A stretch of 64,000 nt of DNA from Vibrio gigantis (GTDB lineage: Bacteria; Pseudomonadota; Gammaproteobacteria; Enterobacterales; Vibrionaceae). The notes under the pieces are model-generated. The model saw only the letters and a program-made list of their open reading frames with translations. It did no database searches and was not told the DNA's origin. The translations under genes and the position numbers were made by a program. Of the stretch, positions 47,535-59,134 are shown piece after piece. The stretch covers positions 62,001-126,000 of the forward strand of contig NZ_AP025492.1 of NCBI RefSeq assembly GCF_024347515.1, written 5' to 3'. Each line of letters starts with the position of its first letter. Position 1 is the first letter of the stretch.

Positions 47535-48926
47535 ATGTCGAGCAAGCCAGTAACAACGAATCAGCAAATCGTTTGGGACCAAGAAATCTTAAACAAGTAC
47601 AACTATTCGGGACCTCGTTACACCTCATACCCAACTGCGTTGGAGTTTCATGAAGCGTTTACCGTCGCTGATTACGACATGGCGTGTACTCAATATCCTG
47701 AGCGTCCACTCTCTCTTTACGTGCATATCCCGTTCTGCCACAAGCTTTGTTACTACTGTGGCTGTAATAAAGTTATTACTCGTCATTCGCATAAAGCGGA
47801 TGAGTACCTTGATGTGATTGAACATGAAATCCGCCAACGCGCCTCTTTATTGAATGGCCGCGAAGTGACTCAATTGCACTTCGGTGGTGGTACGCCAACG
47901 TTTTTGACCAAAGCCCAAATCACTCGCTTGATGATGATTTTGCGTGATGAATTTAACTTTACGGCTGATGCTGAGATCAGTATTGAAGTTGACCCGCGTG
48001 AGATTGAACTCGACGTACTGGATCACCTGCGTAATGAAGGCTTCAACCGTCTGAGTATTGGTGTTCAAGATTTTAATAAAGAAGTACAGAAGCTGGTTAA
48101 CCGTGAGCAAGATGAAGAGTTCATCATTGCGATGGTTCAGCGTGCCAAAGAGTTAGGTTTCCGCTCAACTAACCTTGACTTGATTTACGGCCTACCGAAG
48201 CAGACTCAAGCTTTGTTTGCTGAAACATTGAAGCAAGTGCTTGAAATGAAACCGGGTCGTTTATCGGTATTTAACTACGCTCACATGCCTCAGCTTTTTG
48301 CTGCGCAACGTAAGATTAAAGACGAAGACCTACCGGAAGCGAAAGAGAAAATGGCTATCTTACAAGATACCATCGAGACGCTAACGGGTGCTGGTTATCA
48401 GTTCATTGGCATGGATCACTTCGCTCTACCTGAAGATGAACTAGCGGTTGCTCAGCGTGAAGGTATTCTGCATCGTAACTTCCAAGGTTACACTACCCAA
48501 GGTGAAGCTGACTTAATTGGTTTCGGTGTTTCTGCTATCTCTATGGTCGGTGATGCTTACGCACAAAACCAAAAAGAGCTGAAGAAGTACTATGCTCAGG
48601 TGAATGACCTACGCCATGCACTTTGGAAAGGCGTGGTATTAGATAGTGATGACCTTCTACGTCGTGAAGTGATCAAGCAGCTTATTTGTAACTTTAAGCT
48701 TGATAAGACGATGATCGAATCTGAGTTCTCGGTTAACTTTAATCGCTACTTCAAAGAAGATTTAGATCTTCTACAAACCTTCATCAACGATGATTTGGTT
48801 GAAGTCGATGATAAAGAAATCCGCGTTACTCTGCGTGGCCGCTTGCTGATCCGTAACATCTGTATGTGCTTTGATAAATACCTACGTGCGAAGGCTCGCC
48901 AGCAGCAATTCTCTCGCGTTATCTAA
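47535..48926 (+). CDS. hemN: Oxygen-independent coproporphyrinogen III oxidase
   Basis: Radical-SAM decarboxylation of coproporphyrinogen III to protoporphyrinogen IX, the anaerobic haem route. 463 aa. The cluster motif CHKLCYYCGC (Cys-X3-Cys-X2-Cys-X-Cys) follows VHIPF; then HFGGGTPTFL, SIEVDPREI and LDLIYGLPKQ, all typical of true HemN and not HemW-type relatives. GGAAGTACCGCT lies before the ATG. Confidence 0.96.
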   Translation: MSSKPVTTNQQIVWDQEILNKYNYSGPRYTSYPTALEFHEAFTVADYDMACTQYPERPLSLYVHIPFCHKLCYYCGCNKVITRHSHKADEYLDVIEHEIRQRASLLNGREVTQLHFGGGTPTFLTKAQITRLMMILRDEFNFTADAEISIEVDPREIELDVLDHLRNEGFNRLSIGVQDFNKEVQKLVNREQDEEFIIAMVQRAKELGFRSTNLDLIYGLPKQTQALFAETLKQVLEMKPGRLSVFNYAHMPQLFAAQRKIKDEDLPEAKEKMAILQDTIETLTGAGYQFIGMDHFALPEDELAVAQREGILHRNFQGYTTQGEADLIGFGVSAISMVGDAYAQNQKELKKYYAQVNDLRHALWKGVVLDSDDLLRREVIKQLICNFKLDKTMIESEFSVNFNRYFKEDLDLLQTFINDDLVEVDDKEIRVTLRGRLLIRNICMCFDKYLRAKARQQQFSRVI

Positions 48927-48950
48927 TAGCTCGATAGAAAATAGAACAAT

Positions 48951-48980
48951 AAAAAATGCCAGCATCATGCTGGCATTTTT
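48951..48980. terminator. Bidirectional terminator between hemN and the GGDEF-EAL gene
   Basis: AAAAATGCCAGCA-tca-TGCTGGCATTTTT, a perfect 13-bp stem with A/T flanks. Confidence 0.95.
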
Positions 48981-49010
48981 GTATCTGACTCATTCGATAC
49001 TTTGCCTGAT

Positions 49011-51575
49011 TTAGGTGAGGCTTTCTTTGGTGTTTTGTTTAGTATTGACGAGGTCGGTAGGCCATTGCTCAAACGGAACTGGGCGACTGTATAAGAAGCC
49101 TTGTGCCTGTGGACATTGCAGTTGTTTGAGGAGTTCAGCCTGTTGTTGTGTTTCAACGCCTTCTGCCACTAAGCTCACTTTGAAGCCCTTGGTGATGTTA
49201 ACGATAGCCGCGACGATAGAACTGTCTAGGTTCTCTTTATCAAGTTTGCTGACAAAGCTTCGATCAATCTTAAGGCAATCAAATGGCAGTTTATGTAAGT
49301 AAGCTAATGACGAATAACCGGTACCAAAGTCATCAATCGCAATTGATATCCCTAGTGCCTTTAGAGTCAGCATATTATCGATGATGATTGGGTCATTATC
49401 TATGATACGTGACTCGGTGATCTCTAACGTGAGGTTCTTGGCCGGTAATTTGGTATCACTCAATGTATTTTTGACAAGAGCAACGAAGCCTTTTTCAGTG
49501 AGCTGGTCGACAGAAAGGTTAACGTGAATAGAAAAATCTTCACTCCACTTTCCTGACTCTATTGCGATCGCGGTATCTCGACAGGATTTATGTAGAATTT
49601 GCTTACCAATGTCGTTAATAAGCCCAGTTTCTTCTGCAAGTGGGATAAACTCCAATGGCGAAACAATCCCTTCGTTTGTAATCCAACGAGCTAAGGCTTC
49701 GGCGCCTATGGTGGAGCCAGATTCAAGGTCGATAATCGGCTGATAAAAGGGTTCGAATTGTTGTAACTCAATCGCTTTGTTCATCCGAGCTAACATCGTA
49801 GTACGATGCCTTGAGGCCTTGCCCATCTCTGAGCTGTAAATACTGACACTGGTTTTGTCTTGTTTTGCGTTACTTAGTGCAATGCTGCTGTTACGAAGCC
49901 ATAGCGTAATATCTTGATCGTTAGAGACATGTACAACACCAATTGAGACTTTGATAACCACACTCTCAGATTCCATGGCAAATGGAGAGGCAAAGGTCTG
50001 CAATAAGCGATTCGCGAGCAATTGAACGTCATTCTCTTGGGTGACGTTAGGGGCGTAGATAGCGAACTCATCACCACCAGTACGTGCCAATAGATATTCT
50101 GATGGCAATATGCCTCTTAAACGAGCCGCTGAGATGATCAGCAATTGGTCGCCATTGTAATGGCCTAGGCTGTCATTAATATCGCGGAAGCGATCAATAC
50201 CTACTAAGTAAAGGGTACCTTGCTTAGTGTCAGTAATTTTTTGTGCGGCATCGATAAAGCCTTCACGGCTGTACAGTTTGGTCAACGAGTCGTAGGTAAG
50301 TTGAGACTGAAGCTGCTTGAACGAAGCTTTTAAATTGTTGGCCATCTCGTTAAAGGCTTCTACCAACATACTGGTTTCGTAGATATGGCCGGATTTCGGC
50401 ATGCTGCTGTCCCAATCACCCTTGGCGAGATGCTTTGCTGCGTCTGCGGTGGAGGTAATAGGTTGGGTCACGCGATTAAAGGCAATTAATCCTGCAATGA
50501 CCCCAATGCAACTCAGGGCTAGTCCGATCAACCAACTGTTTCTTTGATTTTCTGGTAATTCACCGAGCAGGTTGCTCTCTGGAATCGATACACCAATAAA
50601 CCACGTGAGGCCGTGTTCATCCTCATAAGGGGTTATTTGGTTGAAGTATCGCTCGTTGTCTAGGTGAAAGCTAAAGCGCTGTTCACCAAAATTATCGATT
50701 AGGTGGAATTGGTCTACGTAACTGGCACTTTCACGTATGACGGGGTTAGCACTCTCTGTTGCCAGTAAGCGTTGTCCTTTATTTGTTTTCCCTGTTCCCC
50801 ATGAAACTACACTACCCCCGCCGGAGTGCGCGACCAAGCGTTGTTGCTTATCGATGATATAAACAGAGGCATCTGTTCTATCTTTGAGTTTTTTTAGAAA
50901 CGCATTGAAGGTATTGATCTTGATGTCGCTGACGACGACTGCTTTGAATTCATTATTATCATAGATAGGAGCGAGAGCAGATAAGGTGATGTCTTGGCGT
51001 TCGTCAGCATTGGCATAAATTGGTGACCATACTGCCTTTTTCTTTGTCGCAACAGGTGTGTACCAAGGGCGGATTCTTGGATCGTAACCTGAAATCACCG
51101 AGCGAATGTCTTCACTAACCTTGCTGCCACGGTAAATGACTAACTGATCATTGGTGCGCTCGTCTTGCACCATCAAGGTGTAGCCTTTGTTGGCTTCTTT
51201 TCGGAAACCGACGTAATTGCCATCTTCAGAACCAAAGCCGATTACATCGAGTTGAGGTACTGCAGTGAAATGGTCTGAAAACGTATAAAAAATATAGTCT
51301 TGGACCTTACTAAGGTTTCCTGCTTGATACAGATGGTGGTAGCCGATGTTATGGCTGAGTGAGAGGTTTGCGTGAAATGGTTTTTCTAAAAAATTAGACA
51401 GGCTTTGATGAACATTATCGGTGAGAGATGTTAGCTGGCGTGCACTAATATCTCTCACCATCTCTTGGTAGCTTTGTTTTTGAGTGAAAACCATTACGCC
51501 CATAGTGAACAGAAAAATCATCACGAATGGCAGAACCACTGCGGTTCTCAAGGTAATTTGTGTTTTCAAAGACAT
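49011..51575 (-). CDS. Cache-HAMP-GGDEF-EAL membrane c-di-GMP protein
   Basis: 854 aa. N-terminal helix (~11-31), a large periplasmic dCache-type sensor (~40-335; DPRIRPWY and FKAVVVSDIKI are typical of it), second helix (~345-365), HAMP (~365-420), GGDEF (500-504 within ARTGGDEFAIY) and EAL (626-628 within GAEALARW). EAL catalytic residues look complete (NLS, EITES, DDFGTGYSSLAYL, KID, AEGVE, QGFLYSRP). Both domains could be active. The dCache DPR-RPWY pattern is common for amino-acid or amine ligands, but the ligand is unknown. Monocistronic. Confidence 0.88.
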   Translation of the reverse strand: MSLKTQITLRTAVVLPFVMIFLFTMGVMVFTQKQSYQEMVRDISARQLTSLTDNVHQSLSNFLEKPFHANLSLSHNIGYHHLYQAGNLSKVQDYIFYTFSDHFTAVPQLDVIGFGSEDGNYVGFRKEANKGYTLMVQDERTNDQLVIYRGSKVSEDIRSVISGYDPRIRPWYTPVATKKKAVWSPIYANADERQDITLSALAPIYDNNEFKAVVVSDIKINTFNAFLKKLKDRTDASVYIIDKQQRLVAHSGGGSVVSWGTGKTNKGQRLLATESANPVIRESASYVDQFHLIDNFGEQRFSFHLDNERYFNQITPYEDEHGLTWFIGVSIPESNLLGELPENQRNSWLIGLALSCIGVIAGLIAFNRVTQPITSTADAAKHLAKGDWDSSMPKSGHIYETSMLVEAFNEMANNLKASFKQLQSQLTYDSLTKLYSREGFIDAAQKITDTKQGTLYLVGIDRFRDINDSLGHYNGDQLLIISAARLRGILPSEYLLARTGGDEFAIYAPNVTQENDVQLLANRLLQTFASPFAMESESVVIKVSIGVVHVSNDQDITLWLRNSSIALSNAKQDKTSVSIYSSEMGKASRHRTTMLARMNKAIELQQFEPFYQPIIDLESGSTIGAEALARWITNEGIVSPLEFIPLAEETGLINDIGKQILHKSCRDTAIAIESGKWSEDFSIHVNLSVDQLTEKGFVALVKNTLSDTKLPAKNLTLEITESRIIDNDPIIIDNMLTLKALGISIAIDDFGTGYSSLAYLHKLPFDCLKIDRSFVSKLDKENLDSSIVAAIVNITKGFKVSLVAEGVETQQQAELLKQLQCPQAQGFLYSRPVPFEQWPTDLVNTKQNTKESLT

Positions 51576-51683
51576 CTTTAGCTACAACTTTGGTGGATGG
51601 TATACTGTAATTGTACCGACACTATTCAAACCAAGCGATACTTTTTTGGTTAAAAAGTAGCAGCATCGAGAGTCATATAAGGT

Positions 51684-53087
51684 CTAGTACAGTTCTTTGA
51701 GTTTACGAGTTAGGGTATTTCTTCCCCATCCCAAAACCTTAGCAGCATCCTGTTTATGGCCATTAGTATGGTTGAGTGCAGCCTCTAGCAGTATACGTTC
51801 AAACTCTGGCAGAGCATAAGTCAGTAGCTCTTTTTCTCCTGAATCAAGCGCACATTTTGCCCAATCAGCGAGCAGTTGTTGCCAATTATCTCCGGTCCCT
51901 GAGGTCGTCACTACTTTTTCTTCCAGTAGTTCTGGTGGTAGATCTGAAGGAAGAATCTCACTGCCGCTCGCCATCACGGTGAGCCAACGGCAAATGTTCT
52001 CAAGCTGACGCACGTTACCCGGCCAATTCAGCTGATTGAGCTTTAAAATGGTCTCAGGATGCAGTGTTTTCACTTCAACACCGAGCTCTTCGGCGGCTGA
52101 TGCTAGGAAGTGATGAGTCAGCTTTTCAATGTCTTGTTTACGTTCGCGAAGTGCCGGGATATGGATTCGGATAACGTTGAGTCGGTGGAAAAGGTCTTCA
52201 CGGAAGTCACCTTCATGCACCAACCGTTCAAGATCTTGGTGGGTTGCGGCAACGATACGAACGTCAACCTTAACTGCTGAGTGCCCACCCACACGATAAA
52301 ATTGACCATCGGAAAGTACTCGTAGCAGGCGAGTCTGAATATCGAGTGGCATGTCGCCGATCTCATCAAGAAACAGTGTGCCTCCGTTGGCCTGTTCGAA
52401 GCGCCCTTGGCGAACGCTGTTAGCACCGGTAAAGGCGCCTTTCTCGTGGCCAAACAGTTCAGACTCGATCAGATCTTTGGGGATTGCTGCCATGTTCAAG
52501 GCAATGAAGGGTTTCTTGGCTCTTGGGCTGTGACGATGCAGAGCGTGGGCGACTAATTCTTTACCAGTACCCGATTCACCATTGATAAGTACGGATATGG
52601 ATGAGCGAGACAAGCGGCCAATAGCTCGAAAAACCTCCTGCATTGCCGGTGCTTCACCGATGATTTCTGGTGCGTTGGTGTCTTCAGCTACTTCACTGGC
52701 TTGCTCGCGTTTCTGTTCTTGGCTGTGCGCGATCGCTCGTTCTACGAGAGTCAGTGTTTCATCAATATCGAACGGCTTTGGTAGATATTCAAAGGCGCCT
52801 TTTTGATATGCATTCACCGCCGCATCAAGGTCTGAGTGCGCGGTCATTATGATCACGGGCAGGTCGGGAGAGCGTTGGTGAACTTGATGCAACAGCTCAA
52901 TTCCGTCAATACCTGGCATGCGAATATCAGACACCAATACGTCAGGTGTCTCGCGTTCAAGCGCAAGCAATACGCTCTCGGCATCAGCAAATGTCTCACA
53001 CTTTATATCCGCGGATGAGAGTGTTTTCTCTACTACCCAGCGGATAGAGCTGTCGTCATCGACGACCCAAACGTATCCCTTACTCAT
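51684..53087 (-). CDS. ntrC: Nitrogen regulator NtrC (sigma-54 activator)
   Basis: 467 aa. Receiver domain with phosphoacceptor Asp54 ([12 protein letters not shown]), AAA+ domain with Walker A GESGTGKE and sigma-54 loop GAFTGA, and a Fis-type helix-turn-helix at the C-terminus ([15 protein letters not shown]). Phosphorylated by NtrB under nitrogen limitation, it activates glnA. A gap of 122 bp separates it from ntrB, in the same direction. Confidence 0.96.
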   Translation of the reverse strand: MSKGYVWVVDDDSSIRWVVEKTLSSADIKCETFADAESVLLALERETPDVLVSDIRMPGIDGIELLHQVHQRSPDLPVIIMTAHSDLDAAVNAYQKGAFEYLPKPFDIDETLTLVERAIAHSQEQKREQASEVAEDTNAPEIIGEAPAMQEVFRAIGRLSRSSISVLINGESGTGKELVAHALHRHSPRAKKPFIALNMAAIPKDLIESELFGHEKGAFTGANSVRQGRFEQANGGTLFLDEIGDMPLDIQTRLLRVLSDGQFYRVGGHSAVKVDVRIVAATHQDLERLVHEGDFREDLFHRLNVIRIHIPALRERKQDIEKLTHHFLASAAEELGVEVKTLHPETILKLNQLNWPGNVRQLENICRWLTVMASGSEILPSDLPPELLEEKVVTTSGTGDNWQQLLADWAKCALDSGEKELLTYALPEFERILLEAALNHTNGHKQDAAKVLGWGRNTLTRKLKELY

Positions 53088-53209
53088 AATTCAATTCCTT
53101 TGCAGCCAAATCTATTGTGATAATCATTGTTGTTTTTATGATGTCTTTAATTTTTGTGTTACCGAGTTAAGCCTTTCCTCTCGCAGTCCAATAGCGAGGC
53201 TCTTGTAAC

Positions 53210-54286
53210 CTAAATCGGCAGGTAAATCGTGAATGTGGTGCTGCCCGGCCAGCTTTCAACATCAATTTTCCCATTGTGTTGATCGATCAGGTTTTGAGAA
53301 ATCGATAGCCCTAATCCTGTACCGCCTTCTCGTCCGCTAACCATTGGGTAAAACAGGGTGTCTTTTAAATCATCGGGGATGCCCGGACCGTTATCGCTGA
53401 TCTCAACACGAGCCGCGAGTTTGTGTCGTTGCCCATGAATATTTGCTTGATGCACCGTTCTGGTGCGAATGGTGATTTTTCCAGAATCCTGAGCCTTTAG
53501 AATCTGCGCTGCGTTACTCACGATATTGAGCATCGCTTGTTCAACCTGTGCCGAGTCCATCAAGATGTCCGGTAGGCTAGGGTCGTAATCTCGTTCGATG
53601 GCTAGCGTAGAACCCGATTCAAGTTCTACGAGTTGCCTGACTTTCTCAAGTATCTGGTGGAGGTTTTCTTCAGATTTGGTCCCCGGCTTCTGCGGACCAA
53701 GCAAGCGGTCGACCAAAGCTCTTAGGCGGTCGGCTTGCTCAATAATGATCTGCGTATACTCATTAAGGGACTGATCAGGGAGCATTTTCCCAAGTAACTG
53801 CGCGGCACCTCTTAAGCCACCGAGTGGGTTCTTAATCTCATGTGCTAACCCACGTACTAGCAGCTTAGCCGCTTGTTGTTGTGCATGTTGGTTGAGTTCT
53901 TGGCTGAGGCGTCTTTGCTGGTCTATCTTGCGCATCTCAACGAGTAGCAGCGTCTCTCGTTGCCAAGATATTGGGCTAACCGTGACTTCAAGCATCAGTG
54001 GGCGGTTATCAACAACAAAGGTAACGTCACTGTCTGTAATGCTCTGGCCACTCTGCAGCGGTTGAGTCAGAAGCGCCAAATCTAATGAGGCGTGTTGGAT
54101 AAGTTGGCTCAGTGGATGATCAACGATGCGTCGTGCGCTCTGTGAAAAGAGCTGTTCAGCTGCTGGGTTGGCATATCGGACATACAATTGCTCATCGAGC
54201 ATCAATGTCGAAGTCACCATGTTGTCTAGAATGGCGCTGGAAAGATGATGTGTATCTATGCTGTCGCTTTTGGCTGATCGATTCAC
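53210..54286 (-). CDS. ntrB: Nitrogen sensor kinase NtrB
   Basis: 358 aa from a GTG at 54286 with AAGGA seven bases upstream; in-frame starts further upstream add a non-homologous N-terminus. PAS domain (~15-110), H box LAHEIKNPLGGLRGAAQLL, N box NIVSNAAQI, G boxes DNGPGIPDDL and GGTGLGLSI. Cytoplasmic, controlled by PII. Its place after glnA and before ntrC is the glnALG order, with a DUF4124 gene inserted. Confidence 0.94.
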   Translation of the reverse strand: MNRSAKSDSIDTHHLSSAILDNMVTSTLMLDEQLYVRYANPAAEQLFSQSARRIVDHPLSQLIQHASLDLALLTQPLQSGQSITDSDVTFVVDNRPLMLEVTVSPISWQRETLLLVEMRKIDQQRRLSQELNQHAQQQAAKLLVRGLAHEIKNPLGGLRGAAQLLGKMLPDQSLNEYTQIIIEQADRLRALVDRLLGPQKPGTKSEENLHQILEKVRQLVELESGSTLAIERDYDPSLPDILMDSAQVEQAMLNIVSNAAQILKAQDSGKITIRTRTVHQANIHGQRHKLAARVEISDNGPGIPDDLKDTLFYPMVSGREGGTGLGLSISQNLIDQHNGKIDVESWPGSTTFTIYLPI

Positions 54287-54455
54287 TATTTCGTCCTTGA
54301 ACTGGTGTTTTTTCTCACTGCACCAAATTGGTGCGTAGCTAAGTTCAAGTATGGCGCATATCAACCAGAAGCTAAAGATAATTCATTAGAGTCGCTGAAA
54401 GCTGCTTCGATTAGGTGAAAAGTAGAGGTAATTCAGTCTCTTTTAACACATAGGC

Positions 54456-55025
54456 CTACTTGAGCGTCGCTCGATGTAAATACACGGTGACTGGACTAGT
54501 AGATGCAATAAGCTTGCCGCTTCTATGTGCTTGAATTGCAATGGTGTGAGTACCTCGTTCGATACCTTTTAATTCCCAAATAGGTTGGGTCTGTGGGGCG
54601 CCATATCGACGGCCATCGAGTACTAATTGTAATTGCTCCCCAATACCAAGCTTTCGGTTGAGCTCTATCTGAATCGGGATTAAGCCGCGGTTGCTACGAA
54701 TGGTTTGATCATGAACTGGATTCAACAGGGTGAGGGCTAATTGAGTGGGAACCTCGCGTTCTGTGGCTTCTGTTTCTGCCTGAGTTTTAGCTGGCGTTGC
54801 TGTTTTAGTTGTAGATGAAGTTGCGGCGTCAACGGGAGTCGAGGCCTCAAATTTAGGCGCAGGTGCTGAAGCTTGCACATCTGGCAGGCGAAGAGCCTCG
54901 GCATCTTGAGCACTAGGGTTATCACTAAAGTGGAGCACGCCATCTTCATCTACCCAGGTATACACTGTTTGAGCTGAGCATGAGAGTGCGACTGTTAACC
55001 CGATCAGGAACAGTATGTTTTTCAT
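54456..55025 (-). CDS. DUF4124-domain periplasmic protein
   Basis: 189 aa from the ATG at 55025 (GAGG nine bases upstream; a longer frame to 55103 is rejected because it would precede the signal peptide). Signal peptide ~1-19, then the DUF4124 pattern VYTWVDEDGVLHFSDNP (~22-38), an Ala/Thr-rich linker and a C-terminal Ig-like region (LLNPVHDQTIRSNRGLIPIQ). Conserved between glnA and ntrB in vibrios; function unknown. Confidence 0.82.
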   Translation of the reverse strand: MKNILFLIGLTVALSCSAQTVYTWVDEDGVLHFSDNPSAQDAEALRLPDVQASAPAPKFEASTPVDAATSSTTKTATPAKTQAETEATEREVPTQLALTLLNPVHDQTIRSNRGLIPIQIELNRKLGIGEQLQLVLDGRRYGAPQTQPIWELKGIERGTHTIAIQAHRSGKLIASTSPVTVYLHRATLK

Positions 55026-55164
55026 ATCTTTAGCCTCTTTTTCATCGTTAGATGATTTCACGTTTGGCGTTGGTTTTGTTATTGATTTTATTGTATTTAG
55101 CACGACAGCCTCTAAGGGCTTTTGTTTAAGATATGGTACGAGGAAGGAGCGGGAGGGAGAATAT

Positions 55165-55192
55165 AAAAAAGGCCCGCCTGCGAGGCGAGCCT
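55165..55192 (-). terminator. Terminator of glnA
   Basis: On the minus strand AGGCTCGCCT-cgc-AGGCGGGCCT followed by six T, with one mismatch. It separates glnA from the DUF4124/ntrBC genes; read-through would give lower ntrBC expression. Confidence 0.88.
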
Positions 55193-55252
55193 AATATTTA
55201 GTCTGTGATTCTTACAAGGTTGCAGTAAGAAATAGCTTATTTCTACCGGAGA

Positions 55253-56662
55253 TTAAACTGAGTAGTACAGTTCAAACTCAAGTGGGTGTGTAGCCATGTT
55301 CACGCGTTGTACGTCGTCAGATTTCAGAGTGATGTAAGAATCGATGAAATCGTCAGAGAATACGCCACCAGCTGTTAGGAACTCACGGTCTTCGCTAAGC
55401 GCTGCTAGAGCTTCTTGTAGAGATTCTGCAACTGTTGGGATTTCAGCTGCTTCTTCTGCAGGAAGGTCGTATAGATCTTTATCCATAGCTTCACCTGGGT
55501 GAATCTTGTTCTTGATACCGTCAAGACCAGCCATAAGCATTGCTGAGTAGCATAGGTATGGGTTAGCTGCTGGGTCACCAAAACGTAGCTCGATACGACG
55601 TGCTTTAGGGCTTGGTACTACTGGGATACGGATAGAAGCAGAACGGTTACGTGCTGAGTAAGCAAGCATTACAGGTGCTTCGAAACCAGGTACAAGACGC
55701 TTGTACGAGTTAGTTGACGGGTTAGCAAACGCGTTGATTGCACGAGCGTGCTTGATTACACCACCGATGTAGTAAAGAGCCATTTCAGATAGGCCGCCGT
55801 ACTTATCACCAGCAAACAGGTTAACACCGTCTTTTGCTAGAGATTGGTGAACGTGCATACCAGAACCGTTGTCACCAACTAGTGGCTTAGGCATGAATGT
55901 CGCTGTTTTACCAAATGCGTGAGCAACGTTGTGTACAACGTACTTGTAGATTTGAGTTTCATCAGCTTTCGCTGTTAGCGTGTTGAAGCGAGTAGCGATT
56001 TCGTTTTGACCCGCAGTTGCTACTTCGTGGTGGTGAGCTTCAACAACTAGGCCCATCTCTTCCATTACTAGACACATTGCTGAACGGATGTCTTGAGATG
56101 AATCTACAGGAGCTACTGGGAAGTAACCGCCTTTAACGCCAGGACGGTGACCTTTGTTACCGCCTTCGATGTCAGAACCTGTGTTCCAAGCTGCTTCTAC
56201 GTCATCAATCTTGAAGAAAGAACCAGACATGTCGTTTGAGAACTTAACGTCATCAAATAGGAAGAATTCTGGCTCTGGACCAACTAGAACTGTGTCTGCG
56301 ATACCTGTAGAACGTAGGTATTCTTCAGAACGTTTAGCAATAGAGCGTGGGTCACGGTCGTAGCCTTGCATTGTTGCAGGCTCAAGGATGTCACAACGGA
56401 TGTTTAGCGTTGCGTCTTCTGTGAATGGGTCCAGTACAGCAGATGCTGCATCTGGCATCATTACCATGTCAGATTCGTTAATGCCTTTCCAACCAGCTAC
56501 TGAAGAGCCGTCAAACATTTTGCCTTCTTCGAAGAAGTCTGCATCAACTTGGTGAGAAGGAATAGAGATATGCTGCTCTTTACCTTTTGTATCAGTAAAA
56601 CGTAAGTCGATAAATTTAACTTCGTTCTCTTGGATCAGGGATAGTACATTTTCTACTGACAT
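55253..56662 (-). CDS. glnA: Glutamine synthetase, type I
   Basis: Makes glutamine from glutamate and ammonia with ATP; dodecamer. 469 aa. Signatures: [12 protein letters not shown] near 50, [30 protein letters not shown], and adenylylation site Tyr398 in [10 protein letters not shown], so activity control by GlnE is expected. GGAGG lies before the ATG. Transcribed from a sigma-54/NtrC promoter (56766-56910). Confidence 0.97.
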   Translation of the reverse strand: MSVENVLSLIQENEVKFIDLRFTDTKGKEQHISIPSHQVDADFFEEGKMFDGSSVAGWKGINESDMVMMPDAASAVLDPFTEDATLNIRCDILEPATMQGYDRDPRSIAKRSEEYLRSTGIADTVLVGPEPEFFLFDDVKFSNDMSGSFFKIDDVEAAWNTGSDIEGGNKGHRPGVKGGYFPVAPVDSSQDIRSAMCLVMEEMGLVVEAHHHEVATAGQNEIATRFNTLTAKADETQIYKYVVHNVAHAFGKTATFMPKPLVGDNGSGMHVHQSLAKDGVNLFAGDKYGGLSEMALYYIGGVIKHARAINAFANPSTNSYKRLVPGFEAPVMLAYSARNRSASIRIPVVPSPKARRIELRFGDPAANPYLCYSAMLMAGLDGIKNKIHPGEAMDKDLYDLPAEEAAEIPTVAESLQEALAALSEDREFLTAGGVFSDDFIDSYITLKSDDVQRVNMATHPLEFELYYSV

Positions 56663-56765
56663 CTTGGATAACCTCCAGTGTTATTAATTCGGTATTAGCT
56701 CGATTCGGTTGAAACTAGCATTGATTAATGTCTATAAGTGCATTAATCGATGCTGATTTATCTAT

Positions 56766-56910
56766 AGCCAAAAACGTGCCAAAAAAATTATTCCATTAAT
56801 TTCAATGATTTACTTGTTTGCTAGGTTTGCTTAGCCTAGTTTTTGCACCAAAATGATCTCTGATTGCACTTTATTGGTGCAATTGTTTTTCTGTGCACCA
56901 ATATGAGACA
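56766..56910 (-). promoter_or_regulatory. Sigma-54 promoter and NtrC sites of glnA
   Basis: Minus-strand sigma-54 element TGGCACGTTTTTGGCT (56781-56766) has GG-N10-GC and fits TGGCAC-N5-TTGCW with one mismatch. About 85 bp upstream is an NtrC box TGCACt-N5-GGTGCA (56865-56881). TGCACC half-sites lie at 56844 and 56894, possibly weak NtrC sites. The start site would be about 90 bp before the glnA ATG. Confidence 0.85.
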
Positions 56911-57221
56911 TAAGCGAGCACCATTCAGCAATGAATTGCTCAAGTTGTCAATCCACTTTTGTTATTTTGCGGGAGATTCGGCTCACCACTCGCAGGTGAT
57001 GCTTTTTTAGAATCCTACGAATTTGGCTAATCAACACTGTACTGAGTCAAAGTTAAGCGGATATGAATCGCTAATAAAGAAAAAAGCCTTGGTTCAGATC
57101 ACATATTTCTGGGTTTTTGTCTAGAATCTGGTATATTATTGACCGTTTTTTAAATCAAGCTAGTGGCATTTATCCAGTTGTTGGTTATGTGCGGCTACTT
57201 TTATGAGTGAATCGAGAATCC

Positions 57222-59057
57222 ATGTCTACTCCACAGATTGATAAGTTAAGAAATATCGCGATCATCGCGCACGTTGACCACGGTAAAACGACTTTGGTTG
57301 ATAAACTGCTACAACAGTCAGGCACTCTTGAGTCTCGTGGTGAAGCTGAAGAGCGTGTCATGGATTCGAATGACATCGAAAAAGAGCGTGGCATTACCAT
57401 TCTTGCTAAGAACACAGCAATCAACTGGAATGATTACCGCATCAACATCGTAGATACTCCGGGACACGCGGACTTCGGTGGTGAAGTTGAGCGTATCATG
57501 TCTATGGTTGACTCTGTTCTGCTTATCGTTGACGCAGTTGATGGCCCAATGCCTCAAACTCGTTTTGTAACGCAAAAAGCATTCGCACACGGTCTTAAGC
57601 CAATCGTTGTAATCAACAAGATTGACCGCCCAGGCGCTCGTCCTGATTGGGTTATGGATCAAGTATTCGACCTTTTCGACAACCTAGGTGCTACTGATGA
57701 GCAACTAGACTTCACCGTTGTTTACGCTTCAGCTCTAAACGGTTGGGCAACAATGGAAGAAGGCGAGACTGGTACAGACATGGAACCATTGTTCCAAGCT
57801 GTTGTTGATACAGTAGACGCGCCTGCAGTTGACCTTGACGGTCCTCTACAAATGCAAATTTCGCAACTTGATTACAGCTCTTACGTAGGTGTTATCGGTG
57901 TTGCTCGTGTTACACGTGGTTCTGTTAAGCCAAACCAACAAGTAACGATCGTTGGTTCTGACGGTAAAAAGCGTAACGGTAAAGTCGGTACAGTCCTTGG
58001 TTACCTAGGTCTTGACCGTCACGAAGTTGAGCAAGCTAACGCTGGCGACATCATTGCAATCACTGGTCTTGGTGAACTAAAGATTTCAGACACTATCTGT
58101 GACCAAAACAATGTTGAAGCAATGACTCCGCTTTCTGTTGACGAACCAACAGTAACAATGACGTTCCAAGTAAACACTTCTCCGTTCGCGGGTAAAGAAG
58201 GTAAGTTCGTTACTTCACGTAACATCCTTGAGCGTCTAGAAAAAGAACTAGTACACAACGTTGCACTACGTGTTGAAGAAACTGATAACCCAGATCGCTT
58301 CCGTGTTTCAGGTCGTGGTGAGCTTCACCTATCTATCTTGATCGAAAACATGCGTCGTGAAGGCTTCGAGCTAGCTGTATCTCGTCCAGAAGTTATCATC
58401 AAGAAAGACGAAGATGGCAACCTAACTGAACCGTTTGAAACTGTGACTATCGATGTGCTTGAAGAGCACCAAGGTGGCATCATGGAAAACATCGGTCTAC
58501 GTAAAGGTGAGCTAACTGATATGTCTCCAGATGGCAAAGGCCGTGTTCGCATGGACTTCATGATGCCTTCTCGTGGTCTTATCGGTTTCCAAACTGAGTT
58601 CCTAACTCTAACGTCTGGTTCTGGTCTTCTTTACCACTCATTTGATCACTACGGTCCTCACAAAGGCGGCGTAATCGGTCAACGTAACAACGGTGTTCTT
58701 ATCTCGAACGCAACGGGTAAAGCTCTGACTTACGCACTATTCAACCTACAAGAACGTGGTCGTCTATTTGCTGAGCACGCGGATGAAGTATACGAAGGTC
58801 AAATCATCGGTATTCACAACCGTTCAAACGACCTGACAGTAAACTGTCTGAAAGGTAAGCAGCTAACGAACGTTCGTGCATCTGGTACTGATGAAGCACA
58901 GGTTCTTTCGCCACCTATCCGTCACACTCTAGAGCAAGCTCTTGAGTTCATCGACGAAGACGAACTAGTAGAAGTAACGCCAGAAAGCATCCGTATCCGT
59001 AAGAAGCTTCTTACGGAAAACGAGCGTAAGCGCGCAGCACGTCCAGCTAAGGCTTAA
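57222..59057 (+). CDS. typA: Ribosome-associated GTPase TypA/BipA
   Basis: 611 aa from the ATG at 57222 (E. coli 607); a GTG 15 bp upstream is in frame but unneeded. EF-G-like GTPase: G1 AHVDHGKT, G2 KERGITI, G3 [11 protein letters not shown]4 NKID; then domains II, III, V and the BipA-specific C-terminus. It helps 50S assembly and growth at low temperature. The 540 bp shared with glnA contains both promoters; TCACC/GGTGA (about 56983-56999) with a following T run may be a weak leader terminator. Confidence 0.95.
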   Translation: MSTPQIDKLRNIAIIAHVDHGKTTLVDKLLQQSGTLESRGEAEERVMDSNDIEKERGITILAKNTAINWNDYRINIVDTPGHADFGGEVERIMSMVDSVLLIVDAVDGPMPQTRFVTQKAFAHGLKPIVVINKIDRPGARPDWVMDQVFDLFDNLGATDEQLDFTVVYASALNGWATMEEGETGTDMEPLFQAVVDTVDAPAVDLDGPLQMQISQLDYSSYVGVIGVARVTRGSVKPNQQVTIVGSDGKKRNGKVGTVLGYLGLDRHEVEQANAGDIIAITGLGELKISDTICDQNNVEAMTPLSVDEPTVTMTFQVNTSPFAGKEGKFVTSRNILERLEKELVHNVALRVEETDNPDRFRVSGRGELHLSILIENMRREGFELAVSRPEVIIKKDEDGNLTEPFETVTIDVLEEHQGGIMENIGLRKGELTDMSPDGKGRVRMDFMMPSRGLIGFQTEFLTLTSGSGLLYHSFDHYGPHKGGVIGQRNNGVLISNATGKALTYALFNLQERGRLFAEHADEVYEGQIIGIHNRSNDLTVNCLKGKQLTNVRASGTDEAQVLSPPIRHTLEQALEFIDEDELVEVTPESIRIRKKLLTENERKRAARPAKA

Positions 59058-59092
59058 TTGCCAGCTGACTAGCTTCTAGCTAAGTAAATAAG

Positions 59093-59134
59093 AAAGCCCT
59101 GAGTAGCCAAGCTGCTCGGGGCTTTTGTTTTTTT
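59093..59134 (+). terminator. Terminator of typA
   Basis: AAAGCCCTGAGTAGC-caa-GCTGCTCGGGGCTTT, a 15-bp stem with two G-T wobbles, then a T tract. Confidence 0.9.
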